Positions 37,820-50,056 of a stretch of DNA of 64,000 nt are shown here, piece after piece. Below the pieces are notes generated by a model that was not told the DNA's origin, made no database searches, and worked only from the letters and a program-made list of their open reading frames with translations. The translations under genes and the position numbers were made by a program. Source of the stretch: Sarcocystis neurona (taxonomy: Eukaryota > Apicomplexa > Conoidasida > Eucoccidiorida > Sarcocystidae); contig KL647303.1 in NCBI GenBank assembly GCA_000727475.1, positions 1,031,211 to 1,095,210 of the forward strand. Reading direction: 5' to 3'. Numbering within the stretch: position 1 is the first letter of the stretch; each line of letters opens with the position of its first letter.

Positions 37820-38449
37820 TTACACACTGACCCAAAAGCGTGTGAGGATCCTTGCAGACACAGAAGGAGAAAGAGGGTAAAGACAAGCAGCGCTCACAGG
37901 AAAAGTCCTGTCCACCACAGCGCATCGTTTAGAAACAATCCTGACCAGGCGAGACCTGCTGCTGTAGGCTACGGAGCGACCGCGTTTCCTTTCGTCCCAC
38001 AGCTCGCCAGTCGCGCGACAAAGGGTGCGTGCAGCTACGGGTCCGTGTACAGCTATTCCACAGACAGCTGCATTGTAGGACAGCAGCAGGACCCGTGGAG
38101 CTAGCAGATGAAAAGCTGTTGCAGCGGCCGCCCTGGTGCCGATGGCAAGCGCACTAGCAGCACTGTACCGGCAGCCGTAAACGATGTCCCGCAGGCGGGT
38201 TCTTTCGCCGATATAGAAAAACAAGCTTGGTGCTGCTGGCAAACGCAGCAGCAGCAGCAGCGTTACACGGGCCCCAGGTGCGGCAACAATGCTGCCTGGA
38301 GCCCCAACGCCACGCAGGGCACGACGTGCACTCAGCAGGTATCGAGACCAGAAAGCTGGAGTACTCAACACCTCTACGGGGTAAAACTTTTGGTGGTCAC
38401 TTTGTACGCATGTTTCCAAATGCCAGCTGCGCTCCTCCTTACTACACAC
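37820..38449 (-). CDS. Uncertain ORF or exon, hypothetical protein
   Basis: A 209-codon frame just upstream of the TFIP11 start, same strand. It is Ala/Arg/Leu-rich with hydrophobic stretches (VTLLLLLRLPAAPSLFFYIG; HLLAPRVLLLSYNAAVCGIA). A possible acceptor (ccccgtag, minus strand, near 38382) suggests a last exon. The opposite strand is also open and carries a poly-Gln run, so the openness may come from CAG triplets alone. No family recognised, and no upstream exons could be linked. It may be an exon, the TFIP11 5' region, or non-coding. Confidence 0.25.
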   Translation of the reverse strand: MCSKEERSWHLETCVQSDHQKFYPVEVLSTPAFWSRYLLSARRALRGVGAPGSIVAAPGARVTLLLLLRLPAAPSLFFYIGERTRLRDIVYGCRYSAASALAIGTRAAAATAFHLLAPRVLLLSYNAAVCGIAVHGPVAARTLCRATGELWDERKRGRSVAYSSRSRLVRIVSKRCAVVDRTFPVSAACLYPLSPSVSARILTRFWVSV

Positions 38450-41288
38450 ACAAGAAAGGTGAGCCCTGTTTTAGATGCAGTGCAGAACCGGCGGACGTTT
38501 AAGGATGGTCGCCAGAGGAAGGTGAAGATATAACAGGCGGCAACGGGGGGATCGATTGTGGAGCCGTGAACGGTGACTCATGCACAACTGTAGACTGTAT
38601 GATGCAGATAACGCGACGGGTGCCGCCTGTAACTACGCGTGTACGGAGGCCTATGCTGCGGTTGAAAATGCCCTATATGGAGAAGAGTAGTTACGAAACG
38701 CACGATGTACGTAGGGTTCCTGCGACACTCAGGGACACTTGTTTCTCAGAATGGATTCACGAGGTTGAAACAGCACTAAAAATGAGGTTGCTTCGCGTCC
38801 TCCGCTCGCGAACTGAGAGGTCCTGAGTCTGAGCCGACCCCTTTGCAGACATCCGGCCTGAAGGGCAGAACACCTGTCCACGCAGACCGCTCCTGAGCAG
38901 AAGGGGTGCTCCTGGAAAACGGCTCGTCATGTTATTAAATTATAATCCACAGCAACACCAAACCACGAGCAGATAGGGACAGGATAGGAAACGGCCTGGA
39001 GAACTCGCCCGCCGGTAAAACCCTGGAATTGAAATGCACTCAGAAACATCTCGGTGGAGTAAGCAAGGACAAGGACCTGGACAGATAGGTAACCAGGAGA
39101 CCATGCAGAAAAGGTCTCGGAGGAAAGAACCGTTACACAATTTGTAGAGAAACTCGCTGCACAAATGTACTGGCGGTCAAAAAAGGGACGAAACGTACAC
39201 AAAGAAGCACAGTTACAGTGCACTCGACCCTAAGTCAGTGCTCTGGGAAATGCAACGCAGAGATACATGCAAACGGTTCACTATTGTTAGTTACGACAAT
39301 GCAAAGGAAAATTTCCCGACATGCGCATGTCCTCCGAGCGGACGCGTCTGCAGGCCCGGACTCGCGTAGCAAGACGAATGCCACCGCTTCAAATACGCAC
39401 CTACTACCGGAAAATGAGAGACTACCAGAGGGACAAAAGTGCAGCTGACGAAAAATAAAGGACGCCCAGGAACTCCTGCAAGCGCCACACTGCACCGCCC
39501 GCCACAAGGTACGCAGAGGCCGATGCGGATAACGAGGCCCCGCAGCCCTCCGTCTGCGGCCGCCGACACCAAAAACGGTAAAAATACTTCGAGACTTTGT
39601 AAGCAAGGATACACGAAGACGATAACCAGCAGCTCTTCGGGGATGCCAGAAAAACCATCCGGAAGTGAGGTGTGACCCAGAGGGTCTGCCGCGACACTCT
39701 GCGCTGGGTCTGCGGTAGCCGGCTAGTGCTTAGCACCACGTGTGAGGCGGTGGTCCCGCAGCGTTCATAGGTCATACTTTCCATGAAAGCCGGCCATCAC
39801 AATGGTGGTTCGTGCAAGTATTTTTGAAACAAGGTAAGTCCGAGTGAACCTTGGTGTGGGCACAACTGCGCGATATGTACGTTTGTAGCGTACGTTGATA
39901 CATATATATATATATATTTACATATATATATAATGTATACACACACGTGTATGGAGATGTGTATCTTTGTATGTATATATACTGAGTGTACACGTACACG
40001 TATGTGTAGATACGGAATCACACGCGTTCGCACGAAATCAGAGCTTTCATTCATACGAGCTGAATGATGTGGTTTGTTTGAAAGCGCGTGGATACGCAGA
40101 TTGATGTAAGGGCGCAGACAGAGGCGTACACGGCGAGGTAGGCAATCGAGGACGTGGTGTATACGCATACACCTCCGTCTACCCCCTAGATATCTACGAC
40201 CGGATAAAAATTTTCAGCACGTACACGAAACGGCCACGTAAGCAATGGAGGACGCGATGCATACGCAATCACCTCCACCTACGCCTTATATATCCACGAG
40301 CGGATATATATTTTCAGCACGTACACGTAACGTGAAGGCATCATCAATGCTGCTTCCGCTGAAGAAGGCTGGCGCACCGGCTACAGCACGTTGGGTCAAA
40401 TTTGTTTTCTCCTGCTACGTGTACTCAATAGGGCGTACGTACATGCGCGAGCTGTACACCTGGTGGACCAAATGGATGAGGAGAAAAGCTCCGTCCCATA
40501 TGGAAGAAGTCCTTTGCTCTTCTGCAACACACACATGCATATTGTGCTGCTTTCCTCGCCTGTCGGTCTATGTGAAGATTACGTTGGTTACTACTTCAGT
40601 ATTTGCCAGCTGCCGCCGCTCCCTGGGCATGGCAGCCGCTTTGACTACTTCCCATCGGCTGCACCTCCAACTACAAACATCCACCGTAATTGTATCCGCC
40701 GCCAGAGCTTCCCTTGTTTGGACTGCAACGACGAGTGAATACAGCAACAAAAGCCAAGACTCTAGAAATAGACGCAAGAACCCGACAAAACCCCCCGAAC
40801 AAATGCTTGTTAAACTGTTTCAAAGAAAGAAGCGATTGAAGAATGCAAGTACCATTTACGGCCTGCGCTTGCCTAGATGAAGTATTTACCGTTCACAGGT
40901 GAGGCGACCGAAGTGCGGCCCGCTTCTGGTATTGCCGTGTTTGCGAAGGGAGATTACACGCCGGAATGTTCGGATGAAACGGTTTACCACATGCCTGCTA
41001 CGACCTCCAGCACCAGCAGGCTGTGACCATTCGGGAAGGTTTTTCTGTCGTAGGGGTGTGGGGTGTACACCGTGCCACGGAATACCCAAGAAGAGAAGAT
41101 GCAGTGTCTTTTGTGTTTGAGGTCTTCCATGTCAAGGCACTCCCCTCTCTGAGGGGGGGCTATAGAATTCCGATGGCGCAAGACGAAGCGATTGCTATCT
41201 CTTCTCCCGAAAGCAGAGCCAAACGAGTTTGAGCGACTAAGGTACTGAGGAAGCTCTTGCTCTGTCAGCTTTTCATATCCGTTGTTGC
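38450..41288. other. Intergenic region, boundary between repeat-rich and repeat-poor DNA
   Basis: No supported gene. It holds the last TA tracts (about 39898-39935 and 39975-39985) and a 100-bp tandem duplication (40131-40330). Beyond about 41 kb microsatellites are almost absent. The 3' UTR of gene A must begin at its right edge. Confidence 0.5.
40131..40330. repeat. Tandem duplication, two 100-bp units
   Basis: Unit 1 starts gcaatcgaggacg at 40142, unit 2 gcaatggaggacg at 40242. Both carry tatacgca or catacgca, cacctcc, cta-c-cc-ta, tat-tc-acga-cggata and end ttttcagcacgtacacg. Period exactly 100 bp with about a fifth of bases changed. Confidence 0.8.
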
Positions 41289-44200
41289 TTATCCTTTACG
41301 GTTGTGCTTCTCGACAATCTTTTGCCACCGACGCCTGCGCACGGGAGGCAGACACCGCGCAAGAGCAATGCAGCCGCGGAATGTCAAAGAGGTTGCCCTC
41401 AAACTAGCGACTGACCAACGCAGATGATACGACGGATCCAAAGCAACAAGTGATGCACCAGCTCTGAATCTCTTATTTCGGATCCTTACAATATCAAGAG
41501 ACAGCCACACTGATGGATCCGCTATGGTGTTCGTCAGTGCGGAAGGCCTCAGGCCGTGACAAAAGAGAAGCAAGCTCATGCTGTGCGTAGCGTCTCCTGG
41601 TTTGTCCGTCTACCAAACCCAGTTCACGCATTGTCTTTCCACGAGCCGGCGTGAAAAGATGACTCAGCAGCGAGCGCGCTCCTTTTTTGCGAAGTCCGTG
41701 AGCGGGTAGAGGTCCTCCTTCTGCTTACCTGTTCTTTTCCAGCTGCGTGGCTCGGTCACCCAGTTGTGCAGGAAACATCAACGCCAGGCTGTTGAACAGG
41801 GGCTTACAAATGAAATCTGCACACGGGCAAAATTTAGAAAGTCAAGGAATTTATGTGCCCCCGGAGACCCGACAGTTTCATCAATGTGCTCACTTTCAGT
41901 ACGGACGTGGAACACTTACCAATAAAGCCTACTTGGCTTTTTGCCACGTTGTAAGCGTCGAAGGACGTGAAAGAAGGCATGAAAGGTTGCTGGCCAAGGT
42001 TTTCTTCAAGTTTATTCTACAAAGAAAAGCACAAGGCCACGGACATTGGCTTTCTGCAGCTGCTGGGGGCTGTGCTCAATGGGATTTCCCGGTGCACAGG
42101 CCTGCTGGTGTCTGCGAGTATCTCGTACGGGCTACTGAGTGAGAAAGAGCTACCTACTGGCTACTTCAGTTGACCTGTTGAAAGAATTCGTCGCATGCAC
42201 GGATAGCCCAATCCCGCGAGTAGTCAAACGCCAACATTGGATTCGAGATATCTGCTGCGTGTAGGAGTAGCCCTTCCAGGTAAGGCTTCTGCAGCGTAAC
42301 GATGATACCCTCGGTAAGAACCATTTCCCCTTGAATTTTAGCTGTTAACTTGGCTACCATGTCAAAGTGCTTCGCCATATCTGTCCATAAAATGGCGCTG
42401 ATGATGCGCTGCCGATAGGAGGGGAACGCCGACGGCGCCACATAGCAGAAGACGTTGAAACGCGCGTGCCTGCGAACACACGAAATGAGCGCACCTCCCT
42501 ACACCGCAGTGCGGCAGTTTAGAACATCTCATAACGTTGAAAGTCAACCCTAAGCTCAGCATTCTCAGGTACACATATCCTCTCAGGCCTCCTCGAAAGG
42601 TGACAGCCTGCCAGAAACTCTTACCGAAGGATCTGGAAAAGCAGGGCCGCATGGTAGTTTTCCAGCACGGAGTGGCCTTGATACAGCCTTGCCGGTCGAC
42701 TGCACCCACACCGTCAAATCAACGACAGCAAACACAGATACTGCACAGGAACACAAGCAACAGGACTCCTGTAGTTCGCTGTTAATGTTGCTCTGCCCGT
42801 AGGGAAGCAAGTGACTAGGAGTTGTCGCTGTACTTAGGTCCCGAAACTGCTTTGTGACGGTCTGCGAGCTTCCCCTTCTTCCGTCTTTTAAATCAGGATG
42901 TACGAAGTGCTCCGTGAAAGGACGCGTTTGTTCATGATACCAATTATTGCGGTTCATGAAAGCGTTATTCACGCCAGGGTGACCCAAGTCGTGTCCGAGA
43001 GCGGCGACTGAAAGGACGAAGTAGTCGATTGGAGAGAATTGAGCTCCCACATCGGGTAGAGCAAGGAGCAGGCAGAGAATCTACACAAAGCAGCGAACAC
43101 ATCACCTGCTCGATGCGCAGTGTTCATCTGGCAATGTGACGTTTGCACTGCGTGGGCGGGAGTCACTTTTTGTGACAGACAGTCACAGCGTATCGTGTCC
43201 GCTGTCGGTGTTCACACCATACGGGCCAGTGCAACGACAGAAGGGAGAGGCGGAACTGCGCACAATAAGTACGCGGCATCGTTCGTTTCACTGAAAGCTG
43301 CCTCGTTCATCTAGAGGTTTTTCCAGTCCTCTCCCATGAGCTGACATTCGCCAGTGTCGTGTGAGGCAAACCATACTACTGCCGCAGAGGAGTGTCGGGT
43401 TCACTTGGTTGCCGAGCCCTGGTTGATCGTGCAGCTTGAGTCAAATAGCCGATGTTTATTCAAAGGTGGAGGAGAAATGACTTACCTGGGCGACGTTAAG
43501 AGCGTGGAAAAAATTGTGATATGGATTTTTGTGGTAGTTGTCATACAGCGCAACGCAAAATCCCATCATAACCTCCCCAGGCACCTCCAGCTGCGCCTTC
43601 GCGGCGAAGTACGCCAGCAGATCCCTGCAGCCGCAATATGCAACAAAAAAGCGGGTATTCAGAGCAGTTTAGTACGGTGACGCGAGTGTCGGAAGATAAG
43701 TGGTGCGTTCAGTGGTGTCGCCTTGCGCGTACAGGGGGGCAACCTCACCGGGCCATTCTAATCGCTTTGGATGCGGAAAGATCCAAACAGTGGAAGTCCC
43801 AGTCCAGCAACTGGTGAATACTCAACGGCCCGCCCTCTATCACGGACAAGGAGGCCAAGCTGAAAAAAGCCTGTTCACAATGCATTCAGTGCCTCACGAG
43901 AAGTGTGAAGGGCGTGCGAGGATGGTCTTATTTTGCAATGAGCAACCTGGTGAGTGTAATGGCGCCTTTGAAGCCAAGCGCGCATGACGTGTTTGTCACC
44001 GGGACTTCACAGTCGTATGGACGCCACATTCGTACGGAAGTGAGACTCGTTTGGACATGAGACTCCTATGGACGCCACATTTGCACATACAACCAACAGC
44101 CAACTCGTTCTCTTTTGAAGGGCTTACTTGCACCCGATGCTCTTCGGGTATCGTGATTTGGAGACATGCTGCTGCGTTCATCATGACCAACGGATCCCTT

Positions 44201-47200
44201 CCTCGCAGTACGGCGCACGCACATCAAGTAGAAAGCAACATCAACACCTCGTAAACTGTTCCTCTACGTGTTTATTTGTGCATGAGGTTGCCCCTATGCC
44301 GGCTGAAGGCATCGCGAAAACTGCCCAAGCGTCACCTGGTAATTCGAAGACTACTCTTCAAAAAAAGAAGACCCTGTCACTTCAACATATATGTGCTGCA
44401 GGGTTTAACTTTTACACGTGGTGGTCATAAAAAGGCTCAAGGACACATATCTATGGCACTGAGATACCGGGGGGCAGTGGTGTAGTACGGCGCGCGTGGC
44501 TACGAGTGGCGTCCTCCGCACAAACACACTTCACATTTCAACGACGTGAAATGTGTGATCTGCCTGCGTCAGTCTCAGCAGTTCTAATCGTCTCATCTTT
44601 TACACACTTCCACAGGGTTACTGGCGGTCACCTCACGTTTTGAGCCTGCTTCCTCTCTATCTTGAATTTTCGAACTTTTGAAGGTCAACCGCTCTCGTGC
44701 ACCTCTGCCCTCGACGGATGTGGGCTCGGAAGACAAAGCTTCGTAATACCGCAGGAGAGCCAGAGAGCACTCCAGATTACCGACAAACCGCGCGGATGTC
44801 TGAATACTTTTATGTGTCAACGTCTGCCGCACGCAGGTAAATTACGCAGAAGCTAAATCTAATGTTCGCTTGTGCATCCCTGCGAAGCCGAAAGCTTCAA
44901 GGGCGTTGTTCAGTGTCCGTAGTGATTTCGTTGTCAAGCGACACATGACTGCAGTGTTGGGAGACAGTGCCTACGATGAAAGCACTGACTGACCTCTGCA
45001 GCTAAAGCAGAGAGCTCCGTCGGCGGCCCCGACAAGCCTAGCCGGTTAATGGCCTCGACTACCGCATTTACGTCGGAAACCAGCGCGTCGGGTATCATAT
45101 CAGTGTTGAAAACTTTCCCGAGATCCTCATCGGAGAAAGCAAAAACACCCACAGCGCTTTGCGATCCACCATCTGCAGAGTGTAGCGCATGGACAGGCAG
45201 GTAGCCATGTGCGACCTGCAGATTATACAGGAGTCTCGTTTTCCTGTGGAAATAAAACCTGTCTCCCAGGTGATCGTGGAGGTCCCCGCGTCAGTCTCCT
45301 TGAGCTGCAGCTAACAGTGACGCAAGTAACGCACACCTGTGAGCTTACAGTCGTCGTCAGTTTTTTGCTTCACGCGTCCCACAACGTCGAAAAGACGCTC
45401 CCTTATACATTTAGGTGCCTCTCTCCTTCGCACGAAGACCGAATTCTTCAAGCGTCGTCGCAAGGAGTTGTCCTCGCGTTGTGCTTCTTTTTCACTTTTT
45501 CTCCCAGACTGATTCGCGTCGAAAGGTGCCGTACCGGATGTCCGAACACTATTATTCCCGCTTTTTACTTCTTTGCCGAGGGACGTGTTCACAGCCACTG
45601 AGGACCGAGCATCCTCACAGTGCCCCTGATCACTGCTCTTCCGTGTACTAGAATGAGCCTGGCCTTTCGTGTCCGATAACGCACAATCGGAGCTTCGCAT
45701 GGGGAGACGTGAATAAGTCGCCTGACCACCGTCAGAACCAACGTCTCGTTCCGAGGAAGAAGGTGTGGATTCGTCATCATCCTTGGAGTCTCTCTCCCTG
45801 TTGTGTGCAAATGTAGGTTGTTACAGCAACTGACAATGTAACGTGGTGCGTCGTGCGCACACTTAGTGGCGCTGACAGTCAATACTACATTTGAAAAAGC
45901 ATCAGAATGGGCATAGAATAGTTGACGTTTGCTCAGGTGCTTGTTATGAGGAGAGAGTGCCGCTGCACAGAATGTTACTCTGACAGCCAGCTCCCGTACG
46001 TGTGGCAAGCGAACACGAGAGGAGAAGACACTCGGTTCACTCTACAAGAGGATATTGGAAATTTCGAAGTATGCCCTACTTTGACTGGTTCTTCTCAGCA
46101 TCTCGAAGATTTTGGACAGCTCTTGCGACGACTTCGATCAGCTTGTCAGTCCTCATTGGAAGAGAGAGCCTGCCACATCGCATGTTGTGCCCGAAGAGCA
46201 GTGTACTACTATGCACAGTACCTCAAAAGTCCTTTTGACTACGCAAAAGGCACGTTCAACTAATCGATGTCGTGAAGGTTAAACAGTGTCTACTCCGCTT
46301 TCCTTCGTTTGCCTCGGGCAGCTGTTTAAATAACGGCTCCAATTGAAAGTTGCAAACCTTATAATCTCGTCGAAAACAGCTGGTAAGTCGGGCCAGTCTC
46401 CTTTTATGCTTGATCCTCTAGTTTGCCTATCTCCATGAGAAGAGATTGCTTGGGACGTCACGTATACGTAGGCCATTCTCGAGGCATTCGCACATACGCA
46501 AACGGCAGTGACTTTTTGAAATATTTCCGGAGCAGTCAGAAGCCGTGCACCTCGCTGTTGCGGGACTGAGGAGACCCGGACGTAATCGCCGAGGAAGAAG
46601 GCCAGCGTACTGAATGCGGTGTCGTCCTGTAGTGGCAACACCAGTGATTTATTGTTTTATAGAAGTCACGTCGATATGGGCTCAGTGCGTAGAATGAAGA
46701 GTCTGAGTTATCTGCCGCTGGCCTCATCACGTACTTCGTAGTGTCTCAATATAAACATTGGCCTCCATGATGGGCGTGCCACAAAGTGCGTACTACTGAA
46801 GCATTTTTGATTCTAGAGTGCAGCTTTCACGAGCGAACCCGTGGCATCTACATCTCCGTGCGACCTTTCGTCCCTGTTGGAAGCGCATGAGCTGGGCAAC
46901 TGATGGAATTCGTGGGGGGTTAGTGCCTAGCAGCTTCTCAGCAGTCACACTGCAGGGCTCAGGCGGAGAGTACCTTAATGCAGTTGTCTGCCAGCTGCTT
47001 CATGCAACAGCAGTGGACACAAGAGACGCCTATATCCATACAGAAGAAGGACAGAAACCGCTGTGTTTCTGGTGTGAGACCAAGAGTTAGGATCCGAGGC
47101 GATGATGGCAAGCCAGTGATGTCAAGTCCTTGCGGAAAGTCCATCAGATTGAAGCGCGCTCGGGTCCTGACTTGGAACGACACGGACGTCCCTCTTGACG

Positions 47201-50056
47201 GTGAGGAGAGTATTTCCAGATTGCCGCCCATAGTTTGGACGAGTTTGGCAGAAGCAAGAATCCGCAAGCCATTGCCTGCCCTTCACGCGCAAAGCACCGC
47301 CTCGAACCTACCAAAGAATACGCTGATTCGTTCTACATACCGCCTTATGGGGCGGCCTCACGTAGGTGTACCAGCGAATGCCCGGCTGCCTTTCTGGCAG
47401 TGCGCAGCTACGATGTGTACATGTGGCTTTGGTATCGTGAAAATTCTCTTTGGAAACGAACCGATGAAGCAAGCCTTTTACAACCGCCATATTCTGCGCC
47501 TGCTCGTATCCCATACACACTCCGTGGCCTTTGACCTGCGCAAGAAATACACGTTCGAGTCGTTCACCTACAAGAATGAGGACAACGTTTAACTGATGCA
47601 GGATCCACAGAAAGATTCAGTTGAAGTCGCAAGTTTTCTCACATGAAAACTGATGTCGTATCCTCGAAATTCTGCACTGGTCTCGACTTGACGCGAACGT
47701 GCCAAAGTGTCGATGTAGATGTGATGTGTGATGTGAAGATGTGAGTCCACAGAATGATTCAGTTGAAGCAGCAAGTTTTTTCACCTCGAAACGGATATCG
47801 TATCCTCGAAATTCTGCATTGGTCTCCACGTGACGCGAGCTTGCCACAGTGTCGATGTAGATGTCAATGCCTTGTCCCTTTTGATATGAATGGTCGATCA
47901 CGAAAGACAAAACCTGTTAGAAATAAGCGTGAACCACGACATCTACCCGCGCCTTTGGGCTTCCGCTCCCACACTGCTGGTGACGTCCATGGTAACTATT
48001 GCTCAATCCCGACGTCCTGCATTAGTAGTCTGATCCCTCTTCATTCGTGTGGACGCAAGGAGGCTTCTGTATTTTAGAATTTGCTGTGGTCGTGAATGAT
48101 TTGCCATTTCAGTGGATAAGGAATGTTCTTCTTTACCTTGGCTAGGACATTCCTCAATTTCGCAGCGTCTGCAAGCGCTGAAGACGGGCAACCGGTGCTG
48201 AACGTGCAGGTGATGGGAATACTTTTGGCACTAGCTTTACACCTGAATGCCTCGAGACAGTCTTCGACAAGGTACCTGATGTTGACCATATCTGTGGACA
48301 TCTGAGCGTCCGTTGCCGCCGAATGGCCCATACGAACAGAGTGCAGCAGGCAGAAGACACAGCCGCAGGGCCAATGAACTTCAGTGCTGGTTTCGAATCC
48401 TGTGGTGTGAATGCCACGCCTCGCAGACGAGCGTAACACTGGTGCCTATACTCCAGAACTACGGAAGCAGTTGCCGCATATGTCTTACTTGAAAGGTCTC
48501 GACCTCTGATATTATGCACGTCACTGCATTCACCGTTGCAGATTCGGAATCCGTTAAGCATCTCTCCATCACCTTCAGCAACTTGTGATGGTAAGTTGTG
48601 AGCAGGGGACAAGCGAGCAGCAACGCTGCCAGTCCATTCATAGTGTGCAGCCCAGTGACGATTCCGTATTCGAAAGTTGCGTGCATGACATGAAGCATGT
48701 CTTCGATTTTGTTCCGCAGCTCTTCCACCGACTCAAAGAATGCCTTCTGACAGACCTTGAAGGTTTTGAAAAGGTGGGCTATTGGTATCAAATCAATCAC
48801 ACATGCGAACAGACACACGTCGCTAGTCGAGAATAATCGGAGGGTGACGGAAGGCAATTGAACAGAAGGTAGTTGCCTGTTGTCTTCCATCTACCGAACA
48901 CCTCAGTGCGCAGACTCCGACTTGAGGTCACAAAAGTGATACAAGCGATTTGTGCACTCGAAGACAACGAGGCACCAGCTGAAAGCAGGAGGATCAGAGA
49001 GACGACACGCCGCTGCTTTGGTGTACACTGTTGAACGTGACAACAGGTACTGGTTGTGATTTCGTGTGGTCCCTTACTAGAGGAGAGGGCCACGGCTGCT
49101 GAGAAACAAGCTGTCGCGGCTACAAATGTGGCTAAGAACGCCACACCCGTGTACAGAAGAGGGTTCCAGATCTCAGGAGCAAGAAGCGTCTTCCGAATTT
49201 CCTCAACCTGCGTCGTGTAGTCCTGTATTCTCTCTTTTATCAGTGGGTAGTGGGGTGACGTGGAGAAAACGAAAGACATTGGGCCCATCGTCTGAGACCA
49301 GCTGGACGGTAGCCGCTTCAGCACAACGTCTTGCACGGTCTCTCCGACTCGGACGCGGTAGTTTAGGATGGCATCCGTCAATTGGGTGTGAAGTTGAGAG
49401 CTGGCTTTCTTTACTTTCGACAGGAGAGCACGCAGTGCGCAGCTTTTTTGGCCACCTTGAGAGACGTAACCAGGGTCGATGCATTTCGTGGTGGCCGGAG
49501 AAGATACGTCGGCGTTTTTCACAGTATGGAGGTGGGCCAGGATGTTGAGGGCTGTCTGATACACTTGTGTTGAGATTCTGTAGTACACATCAGAATTTAT
49601 AATTTGGCCCTCCACGAAAGGTCGTGTATTTCGAGTGAAAGACAACAGTGCGAGCCCCTCAGACGCTTGCAGAGCAGTTGTGACACCTTTGACATTCCGG
49701 ATCTCACTTGCTAGACCGTCATTGACTGAAAGAATAGTGTTTTTCCTCCACGTGAAGTAAAGCTGGCACGAAAATAATGTGATCAGAAGACACACTAGGG
49801 TCGCGAAAAAGATGCGGTGGGCTAGTTCCAAACGTCGGCCATTGTTATCAATCATTCGCTCGTATGAGTGGTACATTTCGTAGGTCTTCTCCTGATGATG
49901 GGTTTTCAAAGTCGTGGTAGAGGTTTGTTTGACCCCTAAACGAGGGCCGCGCCTCACGTTATTTACATCAGTAAATCCCCCAAGTGAACCGACGGGTGCT
50001 GATCCAGTGGCCTCCATTGTTGCGGGATCCCCCCGGTCTAGCCTCTTGATTTCCAT
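41289..50056 (-). CDS. Gene A: membrane histidine-kinase-like/receiver-like/cyclic-nucleotide phosphodiesterase fusion
   Basis: Predicted membrane phosphodiesterase hydrolysing cAMP or cGMP under control of a degenerate two-component module. Exon 1 (49078-50056) has membrane segments at residues about 82-102 and 299-324 with about 195 residues between. Kinase-like exons: 48489-48746 (dimerisation helices; H-box His replaced by Tyr in TFEYGIVTGL), 48137-48301, 47785-47913, 47312-47535, 46974-47280 (GNGLRILASAKLVQTMGG ATP-box, then receiver start PRILTLGLTPETQRFL). Receiver and linker: about 46360-46626, 46080-46210 and 45337-45797; 44994-45215 matches gene B. Phosphodiesterase exons: 43749-43859, 43486-43624, 42941-43080, 42625-42699, 42175-42469, 41920-42016, 41729-41816, 41289-41334. 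Catalytic motifs intact: NPYHNFFHA, ALGHDLGHPGVNN, TDMAKHFD, LLHAADISNP, AKSQVGFI with the purine-binding Gln; ends WQKIVEKHNRKG. Unresolved: any exon between 48747 and 49077, and 43860-44993 (candidate 44781-44823). Confidence 0.85.
47605..47900 (-). repeat. Tandem duplication of a gene A exon fragment, period 148 bp
   Basis: The segment at about 47605-47725 repeats that at about 47753-47873. Both copies encode on the minus strand a version of IYIDT-A-SR-VET-AEFRGYDI, followed by a donor (GTGAAA in the exon copy, GTGAGA in the second) and the same intron start. About 85-90% identical. Only the right-hand copy has a good acceptor (ctaacag) and joins the preceding exon in frame. The left copy is probably a dead or alternative exon. 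Confidence 0.75.

Noticed and set aside
37820..38533. + strand ORF with a poly-Gln run opposite the uncertain minus ORF
   Set aside because: Openness comes from CAG/CTG triplets and there is no family match. Kept only as a low-confidence minus-strand candidate.
46978..47592. 204-codon + strand ORF
   Set aside because: Lies opposite gene A exons encoding the ATPase-like module. The minus strand carries the recognisable G-box and receiver motifs; no family match on the + strand.
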